From a virus: DNA of 31,140 nt. The stretch lies in the IMG/VR virus record IMGVR_UViG_3300009170_000017, positions 1-31,140 of that record; one strand, 5' to 3'. Under the pieces are notes generated by a model. It was not told where the DNA came from and did no database searches. It saw nothing but the letters and a program-made list of their open reading frames with translations. A program made the position numbers and the translations under genes. This document shows, piece after piece, positions 8,715-20,600 of the stretch; within the stretch, counting starts at the first letter, position 1; the number at the start of each line of letters is the position of its first letter.

Positions 8715-9481
8715 TGGCGTCAGTAGTAGTATCATTACCAGTAACTATCGATAAGCTGTACAGGATAACTGCACCGGCTGGAACATCTCTATATTATAAC
8801 GGGAAGCTGATTATAAATGGTGGCGGTGTTGGTTATGTTATTGCTGGTATTGAGAACATATTCATAGCCGTAACTGCAGCTGTCGCAAATGATAGTATTA
8901 TCATTGAAGAAATACTAAGATCATACTACGACGCATACGATGGACAGGTTGCCGTATGGTGCTTTCAGCCGGGGTTGGATAGGTGGACAAGTAAGTATTC
9001 ATTTGCCCCCGAGTTCATGACCTCTGTTGGTAACAGGCTAGTATCATTTAAGAACGGATACCCATACGTTCATAATTCTTCCTCATACAATGTATTCTAT
9101 GGGGGATCAGTATCAGACTCTGTTGTAGCGTTTGTGCATAACGATGCAGGCACACAGATCAAATCATATACTAACGTATTTATAGAGGGTGATGCACCAG
9201 ATATACTGCATTGTAGAACAGAGATACCTAACGTACAGAGTACAGACATTAGGGCATCTGAGTTTGAGGTTAAAGAGGGTGTGAAGTATGCCGCTATACT
9301 TAGGGACAGATTGTCTCCAAATACTACAGGAACTTATAACGAAAAGATTTATAAAGGCGATAAGCTAAGGGGCGAGGTTGCTCTATTTCAGGGTGTCTTT
9401 TCCTTCACTTCCGCCAACAAATTATTGAAATTTGCGGGTATCGTGTTTAACCCGTCTAAAGGACATCAAAACGAACAGTAA
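8714..9481 (+). CDS. Muzzle-like protein C-terminal part, separate gene
   Basis: This encodes 255 residues from the ATG at 8714; an in-frame GTG at 8708 is possible but less likely. After a ~70-residue beta-rich lead, the segment 'YYDAYDGQVAVWCFQPGLDRW' followed by 'YSFAPEFMTSVGNRLVSFKN' and 'GYPYVHN' is, in my memory of crAss-like stabilization proteins, the last blade of the propeller, normally in the same polypeptide. Here it begins at a TAATG junction with the 1266-residue gene, so it could be made by reinitiation and join the same ring as a separate subunit. No slippery heptamer is seen at the junction. The end overlaps the next ATG by one base. Confidence 0.6.
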   Translation: MASVVVSLPVTIDKLYRITAPAGTSLYYNGKLIINGGGVGYVIAGIENIFIAVTAAVANDSIIIEEILRSYYDAYDGQVAVWCFQPGLDRWTSKYSFAPEFMTSVGNRLVSFKNGYPYVHNSSSYNVFYGGSVSDSVVAFVHNDAGTQIKSYTNVFIEGDAPDILHCRTEIPNVQSTDIRASEFEVKEGVKYAAILRDRLSPNTTGTYNEKIYKGDKLRGEVALFQGVFSFTSANKLLKFAGIVFNPSKGHQNEQ

Positions 9482-10209
9482 TGCCAATACCTTTATTATT
9501 AGCCGCTGCTCCTGCAATTGCCTCTAGTGTCTTCGGCGCTATCAAAGGCATTCAGTCTCTTAGTCAGGCTAAGAAAATTAAGCCACAAGAGTATGCTTAC
9601 GGTGACGAGAGATTGCTTGGGAACGAAAGCAAGTATGCTAAGCAGATGCTAGGCTTAGCTCAAACTCAATTAAATGCTCGTGATCCTTTTGCTGTTGCTC
9701 AGCAGAGAGGAATATTAGGAAGTCAAGCCAATGCAATGGCTGGTGCACAGAGGGCCGTAACAGACCCTTCTCAGGCTCTTGCAATGACTGCAGCTCTTCA
9801 GGGTAATACTAATCAAGCAATGTTTCAGCAGGGCTTAGCTGAGCGCCAAGGATATCAACAGCGTCTCGGTAATCTAACTGGCGCACAGGGTGTAATGATT
9901 CAAGAGGGTGATAAGGTATATCAAGATAAGATGCAGAAGTTCATGAGAGATCAGGCAAGAAAAGATGCTCTTCAGCAGGCCGGAACTCAGTCTTTAATTA
10001 ACGCAGGCACAAGCCTTAGTTCTTCTCTATTGGGAATGGGTAAGGCTGGAGGATTTGGTAAAATGTTTGGTGGCGGCGGAGGTGGTGGTAGTGCCGCAGC
10101 TGGTAGTGCTGCTGGAATATTCGGAGGTGGTGGATCATCATTTATATCAGATGGCTACGGTGGTGGATATCAAACAAGAGGCATTGGAGGCATGGTAGGA
10201 AAAGTATAA
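9481..10209 (+). CDS. Ala/Gly-rich internal virion (ejection) protein
   Basis: This encodes 242 residues. The N-terminus is a hydrophobic Ala-rich helix (PIPLLLAAAPAIASSVFGAIKG), the middle is Gln/Ala-rich helix (residues ~50-170), and the C-terminus is very Gly-rich (GKMFGGGGGGG, then GIFGGGGSS). An amphipathic or membrane-active N-terminus with a low-complexity Gly tail is typical of the small internal or ejected protein of podoviruses, coded beside the large cargo proteins. No enzyme motif is visible. It sits between the muzzle-type genes and the Gln-rich cargo-like gene. The role in forming a channel in the host envelope is inferred from composition and location. Confidence 0.5.
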   Translation: MPIPLLLAAAPAIASSVFGAIKGIQSLSQAKKIKPQEYAYGDERLLGNESKYAKQMLGLAQTQLNARDPFAVAQQRGILGSQANAMAGAQRAVTDPSQALAMTAALQGNTNQAMFQQGLAERQGYQQRLGNLTGAQGVMIQEGDKVYQDKMQKFMRDQARKDALQQAGTQSLINAGTSLSSSLLGMGKAGGFGKMFGGGGGGGSAAAGSAAGIFGGGGSSFISDGYGGGYQTRGIGGMVGKV

Positions 10210-10214
10210 TAACT

Positions 10215-11645
10215 ATGGCGATTACAAGAGCATTAGAATTTGATCAGACGCCAAACAGAATGCTGTTTGAAATTGGTGAGCAAGCTCGTCAGCAACAATT
10301 AATGCAACAAAAGTTGCAGCAAGAAAACCAAGAAAAGCAACTTGATGTTTTGCAGCAAATAAATCCTGCTGCCTTATATCCAAAGTTTGAAAAAGAAGTT
10401 GTTGATCAGTCTGTTGGTGAATTAACTGCAGGCATGGCTAACTATATAAAGCAAAATCCAAACGCAAGTTACATTGACCTACAAAATATGGTCAATCAAA
10501 ATCTTGGTCAAATTGCTCGTTGGTCTGCAGGTGTTAAGTCTATGAAAGATAATATAGACAAAACGCTCTCGCTAATGGATTCAAAGTCTCCTTACGACAA
10601 AGGAAGAATCCGTGCATTGTCTATTGATAAAGCACTGTATAACACGGACGAATCTGGAAGAAAGGTCCTAAAGGGTGCAGACGAATTTGATTTTGATTCA
10701 GATATAATTTCTCAGGTAATAGTAGATAATGAAGATAAGCTTATTGATCCTTTTAAGGGAGAACAAGCTATGAATGATGTTGTGAAAGATGCTTCTCTAT
10801 ATACAAAGAATGTAGAACAAACAGTTGAAACCCCTGATGGAAGAAAGACGGTTGTCGTTGGGCAGAAGTCTTCCGTCCCTTTCTTTTTGGAAGCAAAGGA
10901 CGGCGAACTCAGGGTTAAAGAACAGCCTAACGGATATATAGACGAAGGTGTTTTCCAGCAGTTCTATCAAAATCCTGCTATAAGAGCGAACGTAAATGCC
11001 AATGCTAAATCTAATATGAAAAAGATTGGCGTACCTGATTCACCTGAAGCAAATGAATATTTCAAGAGGGCTTACCTAACCACTTGGTTGGAGGGAAATA
11101 AGAAGGGCGTTATTGATATGGTTGATAAAACATTGTATCAAAAACCAACAGCGCCTAGTGGTTCGGGAGCAGCGCCAGCTGACCAAACATATATTAACGC
11201 ATACCAAAAGATAGATGCACTTACTTCTTCTAAGAAGAAAGGATTCGGAACGCCATTCAATGAATTGGATTTGGAAACACAGGATGTGGTATTAAAAATG
11301 GTTAAGCCAGCTCTTGGTGGTGTATCTGTTGGTCAGGCTGATATATATCTAAAGAAAGAAGCTGATGGGACAAATGCTGTTTATACATCTAAGGCATTGA
11401 TGGACGATGATGGTAATGTTGTTAGAAAAGCTAATGATAGAATTGGCGCACTTACAACTACTGGCGTAAACTTAGCGGCTAATAAAGGTGGAGGAGTAAA
11501 AGCAAAGAAGGCTATCATGCAGCAGAAGTCAAGTAAGTATGTTGTTGGTGGTAAAGAATATAGTATGGATGATTTGAAGGGAATGGGATATACTGAAGAT
11601 GACGTTAATCAGGCAATAAAGGCAGGAACAGTTAAACTAAAGTAA
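10215..11645 (+). CDS. Gln-rich internal virion / cargo-like protein
   Basis: This encodes 476 residues. The first 60 are strongly Gln-rich helix (EQARQQQLMQQKLQQENQ), probably coiled coil; the rest is mixed, with long helices and a basic C-terminus (KAIMQQKSSKYVVGGKEYSM, then DDLKGMGYTEDDVNQAIKAG). The last ~40 residues look like a short DNA-binding-type or peptide-capping helical motif, not assignable. Genes of this composition sit between tail and giant cargo genes in many podoviruses and encode ejected proteins. It starts five bases after the previous stop and ends with a one-base overlap (TAATG) with the 3247-residue gene. Confidence 0.5.
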   Translation: MAITRALEFDQTPNRMLFEIGEQARQQQLMQQKLQQENQEKQLDVLQQINPAALYPKFEKEVVDQSVGELTAGMANYIKQNPNASYIDLQNMVNQNLGQIARWSAGVKSMKDNIDKTLSLMDSKSPYDKGRIRALSIDKALYNTDESGRKVLKGADEFDFDSDIISQVIVDNEDKLIDPFKGEQAMNDVVKDASLYTKNVEQTVETPDGRKTVVVGQKSSVPFFLEAKDGELRVKEQPNGYIDEGVFQQFYQNPAIRANVNANAKSNMKKIGVPDSPEANEYFKRAYLTTWLEGNKKGVIDMVDKTLYQKPTAPSGSGAAPADQTYINAYQKIDALTSSKKKGFGTPFNELDLETQDVVLKMVKPALGGVSVGQADIYLKKEADGTNAVYTSKALMDDDGNVVRKANDRIGALTTTGVNLAANKGGGVKAKKAIMQQKSSKYVVGGKEYSMDDLKGMGYTEDDVNQAIKAGTVKLK

Positions 11646-14600
11646 TGCAATTAAACACTGAAGATCCACTAGGAATATTAGGTAAGAGCGATCCACTTGG
11701 AATCTTAAAAAAAAAAGATGGTGGAGTAACACCACCTGCTGGTCCATCACCTGCAGCATTACTACGTTTAGAAGAATTAAAAAAACAACTAAACGAAAAT
11801 CAGCTAAAGCCAAAAAGAACAGAACTTCCAAGAGAAGCAAAGCAAGCTCAAGTAAGAGCTGAGTCTATTAAGACTAAAGAGGAAGTTACTCCAAAGGTAA
11901 CTCCAGTAATGTTTTCTAAAACTCCTACATTCAAAGTAGAGTATCCAGAACAGGATGAGCTAACTGCTAAGGTACTAGGATTTCAGAGTGCTCAACAGAG
12001 AGTGCAGTTCCAAGAAGAAGATCAACAGAAAAAGCAAGAGAATACACAGAAAGCTGCTGATGAATTTTACAACACTAGCACAGGTAAACTTTATTTTAAT
12101 TTTTTTCAACCATTAGCAGAATCAGGTGCTAGGGCTATTGGTAATACTGGCGCTACTATTTCTAGGCTTGCCGGAGAAGACGAACTTGCCGATGCGATAG
12201 TAGATAGGTTTACTCCAGAGAAAAGATACGAAGGTACTATTGCTGGTAATAAACCAACCAAACTACAAGGTGGTTTATTTAATGATGGGAAGGCTAATTA
12301 TTCAAAACTGCCGTCTAGTTTTGTTCGTGGATTAACAGATATGGCTTGGTTGGTTTCGCCAGCTGGTGGTGTAAGCAAAGTCGGTCAGGCTGCTGGCCTT
12401 ACACAAAAGGTAGCAACAAGTACCGGTTTAATTGCAACTTCATTTTTACAGTCTAGGGAAGATTATTATCAGGAAGGTAAGGCTTCTGGATTAAAGGGAG
12501 ATGCCCTTGATAGTTTTGCTACTGGTGCCGCTGGTTTAACATCAGCTCTTGAAGCGGTGTTTCCAAATACTATTGCCATGGGCGGATTCAGATCCAAGAT
12601 GGCTAAAGAATATGCTAAGCAGATAGCTAATGGTATTACTGCTAAGGCAGCATTAAAGGCTGGCGCTAAGGAAGTTTTAAAAGAGGCTTTTGTAAAAGAA
12701 CCTATTCAAGAAGTTACTCAATTGGTTGGAGATAAGGTTGCTAGGACTTTAACTGATATGACCACTGGTGAAGATAATTTTGGTGATCAGTTTGATTGGA
12801 ATAAAAGCAAGGATGAGATTTATGAAACTCTTGTAATGACTCCGTTAATAAGCCTTTTTGCTGCTGGTTCGGGGGCAATTAGAAGCTACACTCCTACTAA
12901 TTATGAGAAGGCTTTATTTTACGATGCTTCTAAAAACCCACAACAGGTAAACCAGTTCTTAGATAATAAGTTCATAGAAAAAGAAATTACCGAAGATCAA
13001 TACAAGCAAGCAAAACAAAAGTTTGCCAACTACAATACCTCTGTAGAGCAAGTTAAGAATCTTGGATACTCTGAAGATCAGACACTGCAGATGGCTTGGG
13101 AGTTATTTTCTGGTAAGGAAAAACTTCCAATGAATCAGTCAGTGATTGCTGATCCAATATTAAAAGATGCGTTAGGTGATGAGATAAAAAAAGATAAAGA
13201 AACAATATCTGAGAATATTAAGTCTATCGGAATGGGTATACCATCTGTTGGATCTGATATCGATGGTAAAGAACTCTCTTTTGTTATTTCTAATATCGGA
13301 GACAAGGGAGCTGAAATAGGTCAAGGATTAGTTGACCAGATTGGCGATGATACATATCGTGTTGAAGAGGTGAGTGTAAAAGATATTTATGATAACAATC
13401 CTGAATTTAGAAGTTATGTAGAGTCTTATAAGAAGGGTTCTATTGATGCAGATGTAATGATGGTTCCTGCTGTGTTGAAAGATAACAGCATTGTTGATGG
13501 AAGAGCTAGGCTTGCAGAGCAATTCTTATCAGGTAAAGACAGAGTTAAAATATTTAAAAACATAAGCAATGCCATTAATCAAAGCCAAGTCCAAGAAGGA
13601 AGAACAGAAGGTGATATCGTCCAACCTCAGGGAATTATACAAGGACAACCAGAAGTCGGGCAAAGAGAAGGGCAACAAGGGCAAACCCAGATCACGCCAG
13701 CAAATGTTAGCGATAGCAATATCGTCGGCGAAGTAGTTGTTCCCGAACTACCTAAAACAGAGGATGTAACTCCTGAACAAAAGAAAGAAGTTATTAAACA
13801 GAAATTTGATTTTATAACTGATCAAGACTTTGTTCAAGAATCTTTCACACAAGAGGAAGATGTAGCATATAGATCTACGTTACCAGATTCTGGATTTGCT
13901 AACGAGCAAGAATTTAAAAACTTTTTAGAGACTGGAGAGTATGCAATGCTAACTGGACAGAACCCAGAAGCTGTCCCTGTTTCTAAAGAGACTAATATAA
14001 AATTAAATGATCGTGCTAAAGAATGGTTATCAAGTAATGGATTAAAATATATTCCAATTTTTGGTAAGTACGGAAATTCAGAGAGATCATTCATGGTTCC
14101 AAACATGACAAAGTCTCAAGCAGTTGAATTTGCAAAAGACCTTAGCCAAGATTCTGTTGCGCACAGCTCAGGTTTAGTATACAAAGACGGATCATTTAAC
14201 CCTAGAGAAGAAGGGGCTGTTATTGATAACTTATTTAATAGCGCAGAAGATAACTTCTCTTCAATAAATATATCTGGTTCGCCCGTTGATTTTAAGATAG
14301 ATTTTGATTTTAAAACTACTATACCTTCCGGTGCTGAGCAGCTAACTCAAGAGCTCATCAAAGAACCGGTCGCTAAAGTTCGAGAGTCACTGAAGTCTGC
14401 CGGCATAACTGTTGATCTTATTGAAGACCCAGCAGAGTTTGATAGGCAAGTTCAGCAGCTCGGGGGACAAGCTGGTATGGAAGGCGTATTCTTAGCAGCA
14501 GACGGCAAGGTACTACTTAATGAGCAAAAGCTCAAAGAGGGAACTAATGCTGGAAGAATTATATTCCACGAAGCTTCTCACCCAATAATAAACATAATTA

Positions 14601-17600
14601 GGAATACAAATCCAGAGCTATATAAAAAAGTTGTTGCCGGTATTAATTCATCATCTGATAACCCAGCTATCCAAAAGGCTAAGGCTTGGGTGGAATCTAA
14701 TAAAAACGTATACAATACTGACACTAAGGTAGAAGACGAGACTATAGTTGAAACCATTGCTATGGTGGCTGATGGTACTCTAGATTTAGATACGGTTCCT
14801 ACTGGTTTAAAACAATCTATAATAGATATTGTAAATCTCATAGCGAGAGCTTTAGGTTTTGGTCAGGTACTAAGCGATACAGATACTGCTGCATTTAAAA
14901 AGTTGGCTGAACAAATTACTGATGTACTTACATCTGGTAGAGATATAGCAGAGATTGTTGGTAGAGAAAATGTAAGAGAGTATATGTCTAATCTTGAGTC
15001 CCCCGAACTTGTCGGTGGTGGTTCAATATCGGTTCAACCAAAAACCACAGAGTCTGCCCCTGTTAACGTATACGAATCCAAAGAGACAGAGGTTCTTCCT
15101 AAGAGAACATTGCAAGATGTGTACGATCAATACGAAGGCAAGGCTGTCGTAATTAATTCTGACCCTACAAGGGTTGGTGAACTTACTCTTCCATCGGGTA
15201 AAAAAATATTCATGTATGGAGGACCGGGATACTTATCTCTTAAGGATAACGTAAACGGTAATGTTGGTTTTGCTACAACACAGATTAGCAAGGTTAATAC
15301 ATGGATGAAATATGTTAATGAGTTGTTTGGCGATAAGCCCGGAGTAACTCTTGTAGCAACTCAAGCTCCAATATCTATTTTAAGTAATTCGTATGCACTT
15401 AGATATGTAATGGATGGTATATCTCAGTTACCAAAGAGTGTATTAAGGTCGTCTGACTTTAAGAATGAGTTCTTTGGTAAGGACCTTGTGTTATTAAAAG
15501 ATGCATTTGGTGATAAGGCATATAAAGAATTTGTAAATAAATATAAGAAAGCTGATCTGTCTAATCCTAATGCAATTAATGAGATGATCTCAGAGATGGC
15601 GTACAAGGTTGGTGATGATAATAAGCCTGCAAGTTTCAAAGCTCGTGGGGCATTTGTTGCAAACCTTCTTGGTGGTATTGAACAAAAGGCTAAGCTTAAG
15701 ACAGTAGAAGGAGATCAAGGTTACGTATCAAAGAAGCCTAAAAAATATATTTCTGGCCAGTTGTTTAACAGGCTCGGCCTTAATGCAGAAAAAGTAATTA
15801 GAGAGATAGGCGAGCCATCTATTGTAGATCTTTATATGAATGAAGGGAAGTGGGGTATGGCTGTGTCTGGATTTGAAACAGATCCTGCGATGACAGTTGA
15901 GTCTGTTCAGGCTGGTGGCATTAAACATCCTTTGTTTAATGCAAAGTTTCCGGGTAAGAATGCATTTGTTCTTGATGGAGCTTACGATGTAAATCAAATG
16001 TTTTCTCCAATTGAAATGACTGGTCCGTCTGGCGCACCTTACACTAAGACTGCAGGGCAAATGCTTGCTGGTAGTATGTATGTAAAAGGACAGCCTGTAG
16101 TGGAAGAAGGATCCTTTGAATATAAGACAACTCCTGCTGTTGGTGGCTCAATACAGTCTAGTACTGGCGGAAGAGATCTTACTGGTAATATAAATAATAG
16201 ACTTACTGATGATGGTAAAGGCAACTATGTCTTCTTCCATTACAGCGGAAAGAAATTAAGTAAGATCGATCCTTCTAAGTTCGGTGCTAACCTTGCAACA
16301 GGAAGAGATGAACGTCCGGGTGTTGGATTGTCTATGTACTATGTAGATAACAAGACACTTGAGTCTGGTGTGCCTAGTGACTTTGGTTACGCTGTGCGTA
16401 TACCTAAGGATAAAGTATATCCATTCAACGAAGATCCACTAAACTTATATGACCAAGCTAAAAAAGAATTTGAAAAGGATTATCCGGGTCAGGCATTTGA
16501 TGCAAACAAACAAATAGGTTACATAACTAAGGTTGCTAACGATAATGGATTTGATATTACTGTTGCTAACTGGAACATCAAAGGCCGTAAAGCGTTAAGA
16601 GCACAGACTACAAAGTCATTAAAGCCTGAGGTGTATAAGCAGAAGGTATTTAAGAATGGCTCCGAAAGAGAGCAGTTTAATGAAGAGCTTCAGAAGTTAA
16701 AGCCCGGAGTTCAAGCCTCAGTAGGCAACCGTGATATCATCAACGGATTCTATTCTCCAATTGAAGATCGTATCAACACATTCAAACAACCTAAGGCTTC
16801 TGTTCAGAAGTGGAAGGATATTGTTGGAGTGAAGTCTGATGAGGCTGTGTTCTCTGGATTAGCGGACTGGCTCGGGGGAATGAAGCCTGACCGTCAACTA
16901 TCTAAAGAAGAAGTAAACAAGTTCATAAAGGATAACAGAATTGAGATTAATGAAGTAGTGAAGGGCAAAGGTGTTAAGATGTCCCAGTCTCAAATAGACG
17001 ATGTGTATAACGGAGTAAGGGATCAGTTGTCTAACATGGACATGATTGATGATGTTGACGGAGATCGTAACAACCCATTGGACGTTTGGTATAACAACCC
17101 GACCGATGAGAACTATGATGCACTTGGTGAATTCACGGAAGAGCGTGGTGTCGATCTGAACTTCATAGCAGATGCTGAAAATGACGGAACTAAATTCTCC
17201 CAATACCAACTCCCCGGTGGAGAGAACTATAAGGAGGTGTTGATTACTTTACCTAGAAATGAAGATAAAGCTATTGAAGAATACAATAAGGCTAAAGATC
17301 AATTTGATGAATTTCAAAGAAATATAGATATGCCTACCGATGCAGACAAGTTGAGATACGGTGTGTTGTTTAGAAAAATAAAAGAATTAGAAAATAAACT
17401 TCCAAAAGATACTCTTATTCAACAAGGAAGGGCCTATCAGGGTACTCAACCTTTTAGGGCCGACCACTTCGATGAAGCCAACATCATCACTCACCTCAGG
17501 ATGAACACCCGTACCGATACAGATGGTAAGAAGGTATTGTTCTTGGAAGAGGTGCAGTCAGACTGGGGGCAGAAGGGTAAGAGGGAAGGTTTTAATATAC

Positions 17601-20600
17601 CTCCTTTGAGTGCGAAAGAAGAATCAAGGTATTGGGAGTTGGTTAAATTAGATGACATATCTGCCGATGAAATACTAGAATTAAAAACACTTACTAATAA
17701 AAGGGCAAAACAAATTGAAAACAAAAATGGAATTCCAACCGCCCCATACGTAACAAACACCAACGCTTGGGTAAAGCTTGGGCTAAAGGTTGCATTGAAG
17801 GAGGCTGTCAAGCAAGGCGCTGATAGGATTGCTTGGACTACAGGTGAACAACAGATTGAAAGATATGATTTGAGTAAATTTATCAAGAGGATTGATTTTA
17901 TAAGAATGGGAGAAGATAGATATAAATATGAAGCAGCAGGGCTAGATGGCAAAAGAATTGCCTACGATGATGATGGCACTACATCATTGGAAGAGATAGA
18001 GGGTATGTTTGGTAAGGACATAGCAGAAAAAGTAAAATCAGATAAGTACGGGGATTTAAGGTTGCAAGGTGATGGTTTAAAAGTTGGCGGCAAAGGAATG
18101 AAAGCATTCTACGGTGATGCACAGACACCGGGTATTGTAGGTAATGTAGCTAAGGCTTTGGTAAAAGAGTTGACTGGTAAGGAAGGTAACACTGTTGAAA
18201 GCGTTATAAATACAGGTGGTAAACTTCCAAACGAAATGACAGTTGGTGAAATACAAGCGGCTGGAGGCGTTGATGCTGTTAAGGCTTCAAATGCAAATAG
18301 TATACAACCTGCCATCGATATTACCCCCGAACTCAAGGCTTCGGTTCAAGGAGGTATTCCACAGTTCTCTGTTGGCAACCGTCCAGAGAACAATGCAAAC
18401 TTTAAGCTTGGCGCATTCGTAATGCGTAAGAAAGCTGAAGGTGCTACTGATGGTGAGATTGCAATTGCTATCGCCAGTGTAACTGGTATGAAGCCTGAAG
18501 ACATCAAGACCTTAATCGACAACCCAGAGCAGTACATCAGGGATATGTTCCCTAGTATGACTAAGCTACAGCAGGACAACCTTATTCAGAAGGCGAAGAT
18601 CCAGAATATATACAGAGGCAGACAGTTCGGGAAACCAATTGACAAAGCATTCACAGGATTAGAAGTTCCGCAAGAATATGTAGATGAGTACATGCAGAGG
18701 ACTGCTAAGTCTGACAATGCTGTAAAAGAATGGGCTACTGATTTTAAAAACAAATGGTTAGATCCTGCTAAAGGATTACCTGATTGGGTATTGGCTATTA
18801 AAGACTTCGCATCTGGAAGTAAGAATATAGAAATAGCAAGAGCTTCAAAGACTATAGAAAGATTAAAGGATGAAGCCAAGAAAATTGGGTTCACAGATTG
18901 GGATGCATTTGGTAAAGCACTTGTAGTTGCAAAGGATGTTAAGAGATATATTCCTAACGAAGATGGTGTTGTGCCATTTGATGCATACAGAGCAGCAGCT
19001 GGTAAGATGTTTACTACGCCAGATGACATGCTTCCTGCCTTGGTTCCTGATGAAATCAAAGCACTACCTGATGAAATTATTCCTTACGTATATGCTATGC
19101 GTGGGCAGATAGATAACTTAACTAGAGACTTAATTGGTAGTGGTTACGTTACCCCCGAGCAGGCAGTTACTCTTGAGAATAATATTGGTGCTTACGTTAA
19201 TAGATCTTATCGCATGTTCAATGAGATGGGATACAAACCTGAGCCTGAGGTAATGAATGCTGCAATTAAATTCTTGGCGGATGACTATGTAAAGAAACTA
19301 GCAACAGATAAAGTAGGCGCAGTTCCTGATAAGCAGATATATGACGAAGCTGTTGACTTGGCGAAAAAAGATGTTGATGCTATATTAAATAAAAAGAAGA
19401 ACCCATACTTTAACGAAAGTACTGATCGTAGAAATACAGGAATACTTCAAGAGAGACAAAACATATCAGAACCATTACGCAAATTAATGGGAGAATATAC
19501 CGATCCGGGTACTGTGTTCATGATGACTGTAGCAAAACAAGCTGCTCTAAAATCTTCTAGTCAATACATGGGAAAGCTTAGAGAGAATGGTATGGGTACT
19601 TTATTCTTCGAGCAGAACGACCCAAGCAGACCAGCTAGTCACAGTGTACAAATTGCTGCTGCAGGAACAGAGTCTATGAATCCACTTGGCGGATTATACA
19701 CTACTCCAGAAATAGCCGAGGCTATTGAAATGGCGGAGCCTACCTATAACGAGCTTACTCAAGCTTGGATGAAATTGGTTGGTGCAGTAAGATGGGGTAA
19801 GACTGTAGGTTCTGTTGCGACACAGTTTAAAAACTTTGAATCTAACTTAGGATTTGCTGTGCTGAACGGGTACCTTATGTCAGGTCAGAATACTGAATCA
19901 TTTAAAGCGTCTGCTAAATATGTAAAGGGACAGTATTCTAAGGCAGAGATTGACGCCATCACAGACAAGGTGATCAGATTGAATTTGGTTGGTCAAAGTG
20001 TTGGAGCTCGGGAGATAAAGGAAATGTTAGGCAGTGGTGACGTTCATGATATCGCTCTTGACATTGCTCTTAATCCTGATGGCAAGTGGGGTAAGAAAGT
20101 AGCTAAGAAATTAAACGTATTCAAAGAAGCTAATAAGCTTTATAGATTGGGTGATGACTTCTGGAAAGTATATGCATACATGACAGAAAGGGAACAACTA
20201 TCTGATGCTAGGTTCAATGGATCTAAGTACGATGGATTAACTAAAGAACAACAAGAACAGATTGATGTAGAGTCATCTGAAAGAGTTAAGAATACATGGC
20301 CTACTTATGACAGAGTAATTGAAGGCGCCAAGTTTGTAAGCAAGCGTGCTCCTATCTTTGGTAACTTCATTAGCTTCCAAGCTGAATCACTTCGTGTTCT
20401 TACCAATTCAATTAAGATGGCGAAGCAGGACATGGCTGACCCTCAGCTTAGGCACTTAGGTGTTAGAAGAGCTGTAGGTATTGCTGCGTACTTTGGATTA
20501 AGGTCTGCAATTACAATAGGCATAGCTAAGATGGCAGGATTTGCTGCTGCTGGTGTACTTGGTGCTGCGTTTGGTGATGATGAAGAGGAGCGTAATAAGC

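Noticed and set aside
8695-8720. -1 ribosomal frameshift joining the 1266-residue and 255-residue genes
   Set aside because: The needed shift would be -1, but I see no slippery heptamer (X XXY YYZ) or clear downstream hairpin before the stop; TAATG reinitiation, used elsewhere in this operon, explains it better.
9101-9105. Other GGGGG runs (9101, 17565, 24015, 26173 as CCCCC) as copies of the dispersed word
   Set aside because: They lack the TC before the G run (or GA after the C run) and so do not fit GYTCGGGGG; they lie in unrelated contexts, including the terminator stem.
11707-11716. Ten-A run near the start of the giant gene as a programmed slippage site
   Set aside because: The annotated frame is open for 3247 residues and carries all recognised domains; neither other frame offers a long product, so a programmed event is not needed. 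A homopolymer sequencing artefact is not indicated either.
15728-17952. Several minus-strand ORFs of 100-150 codons within the giant gene (15728-16060, 16898-17209, 17491-17952)
   Set aside because: They lie entirely antisense to a gene with recognisable domains, have no start context or family resemblance, and look like shadows.
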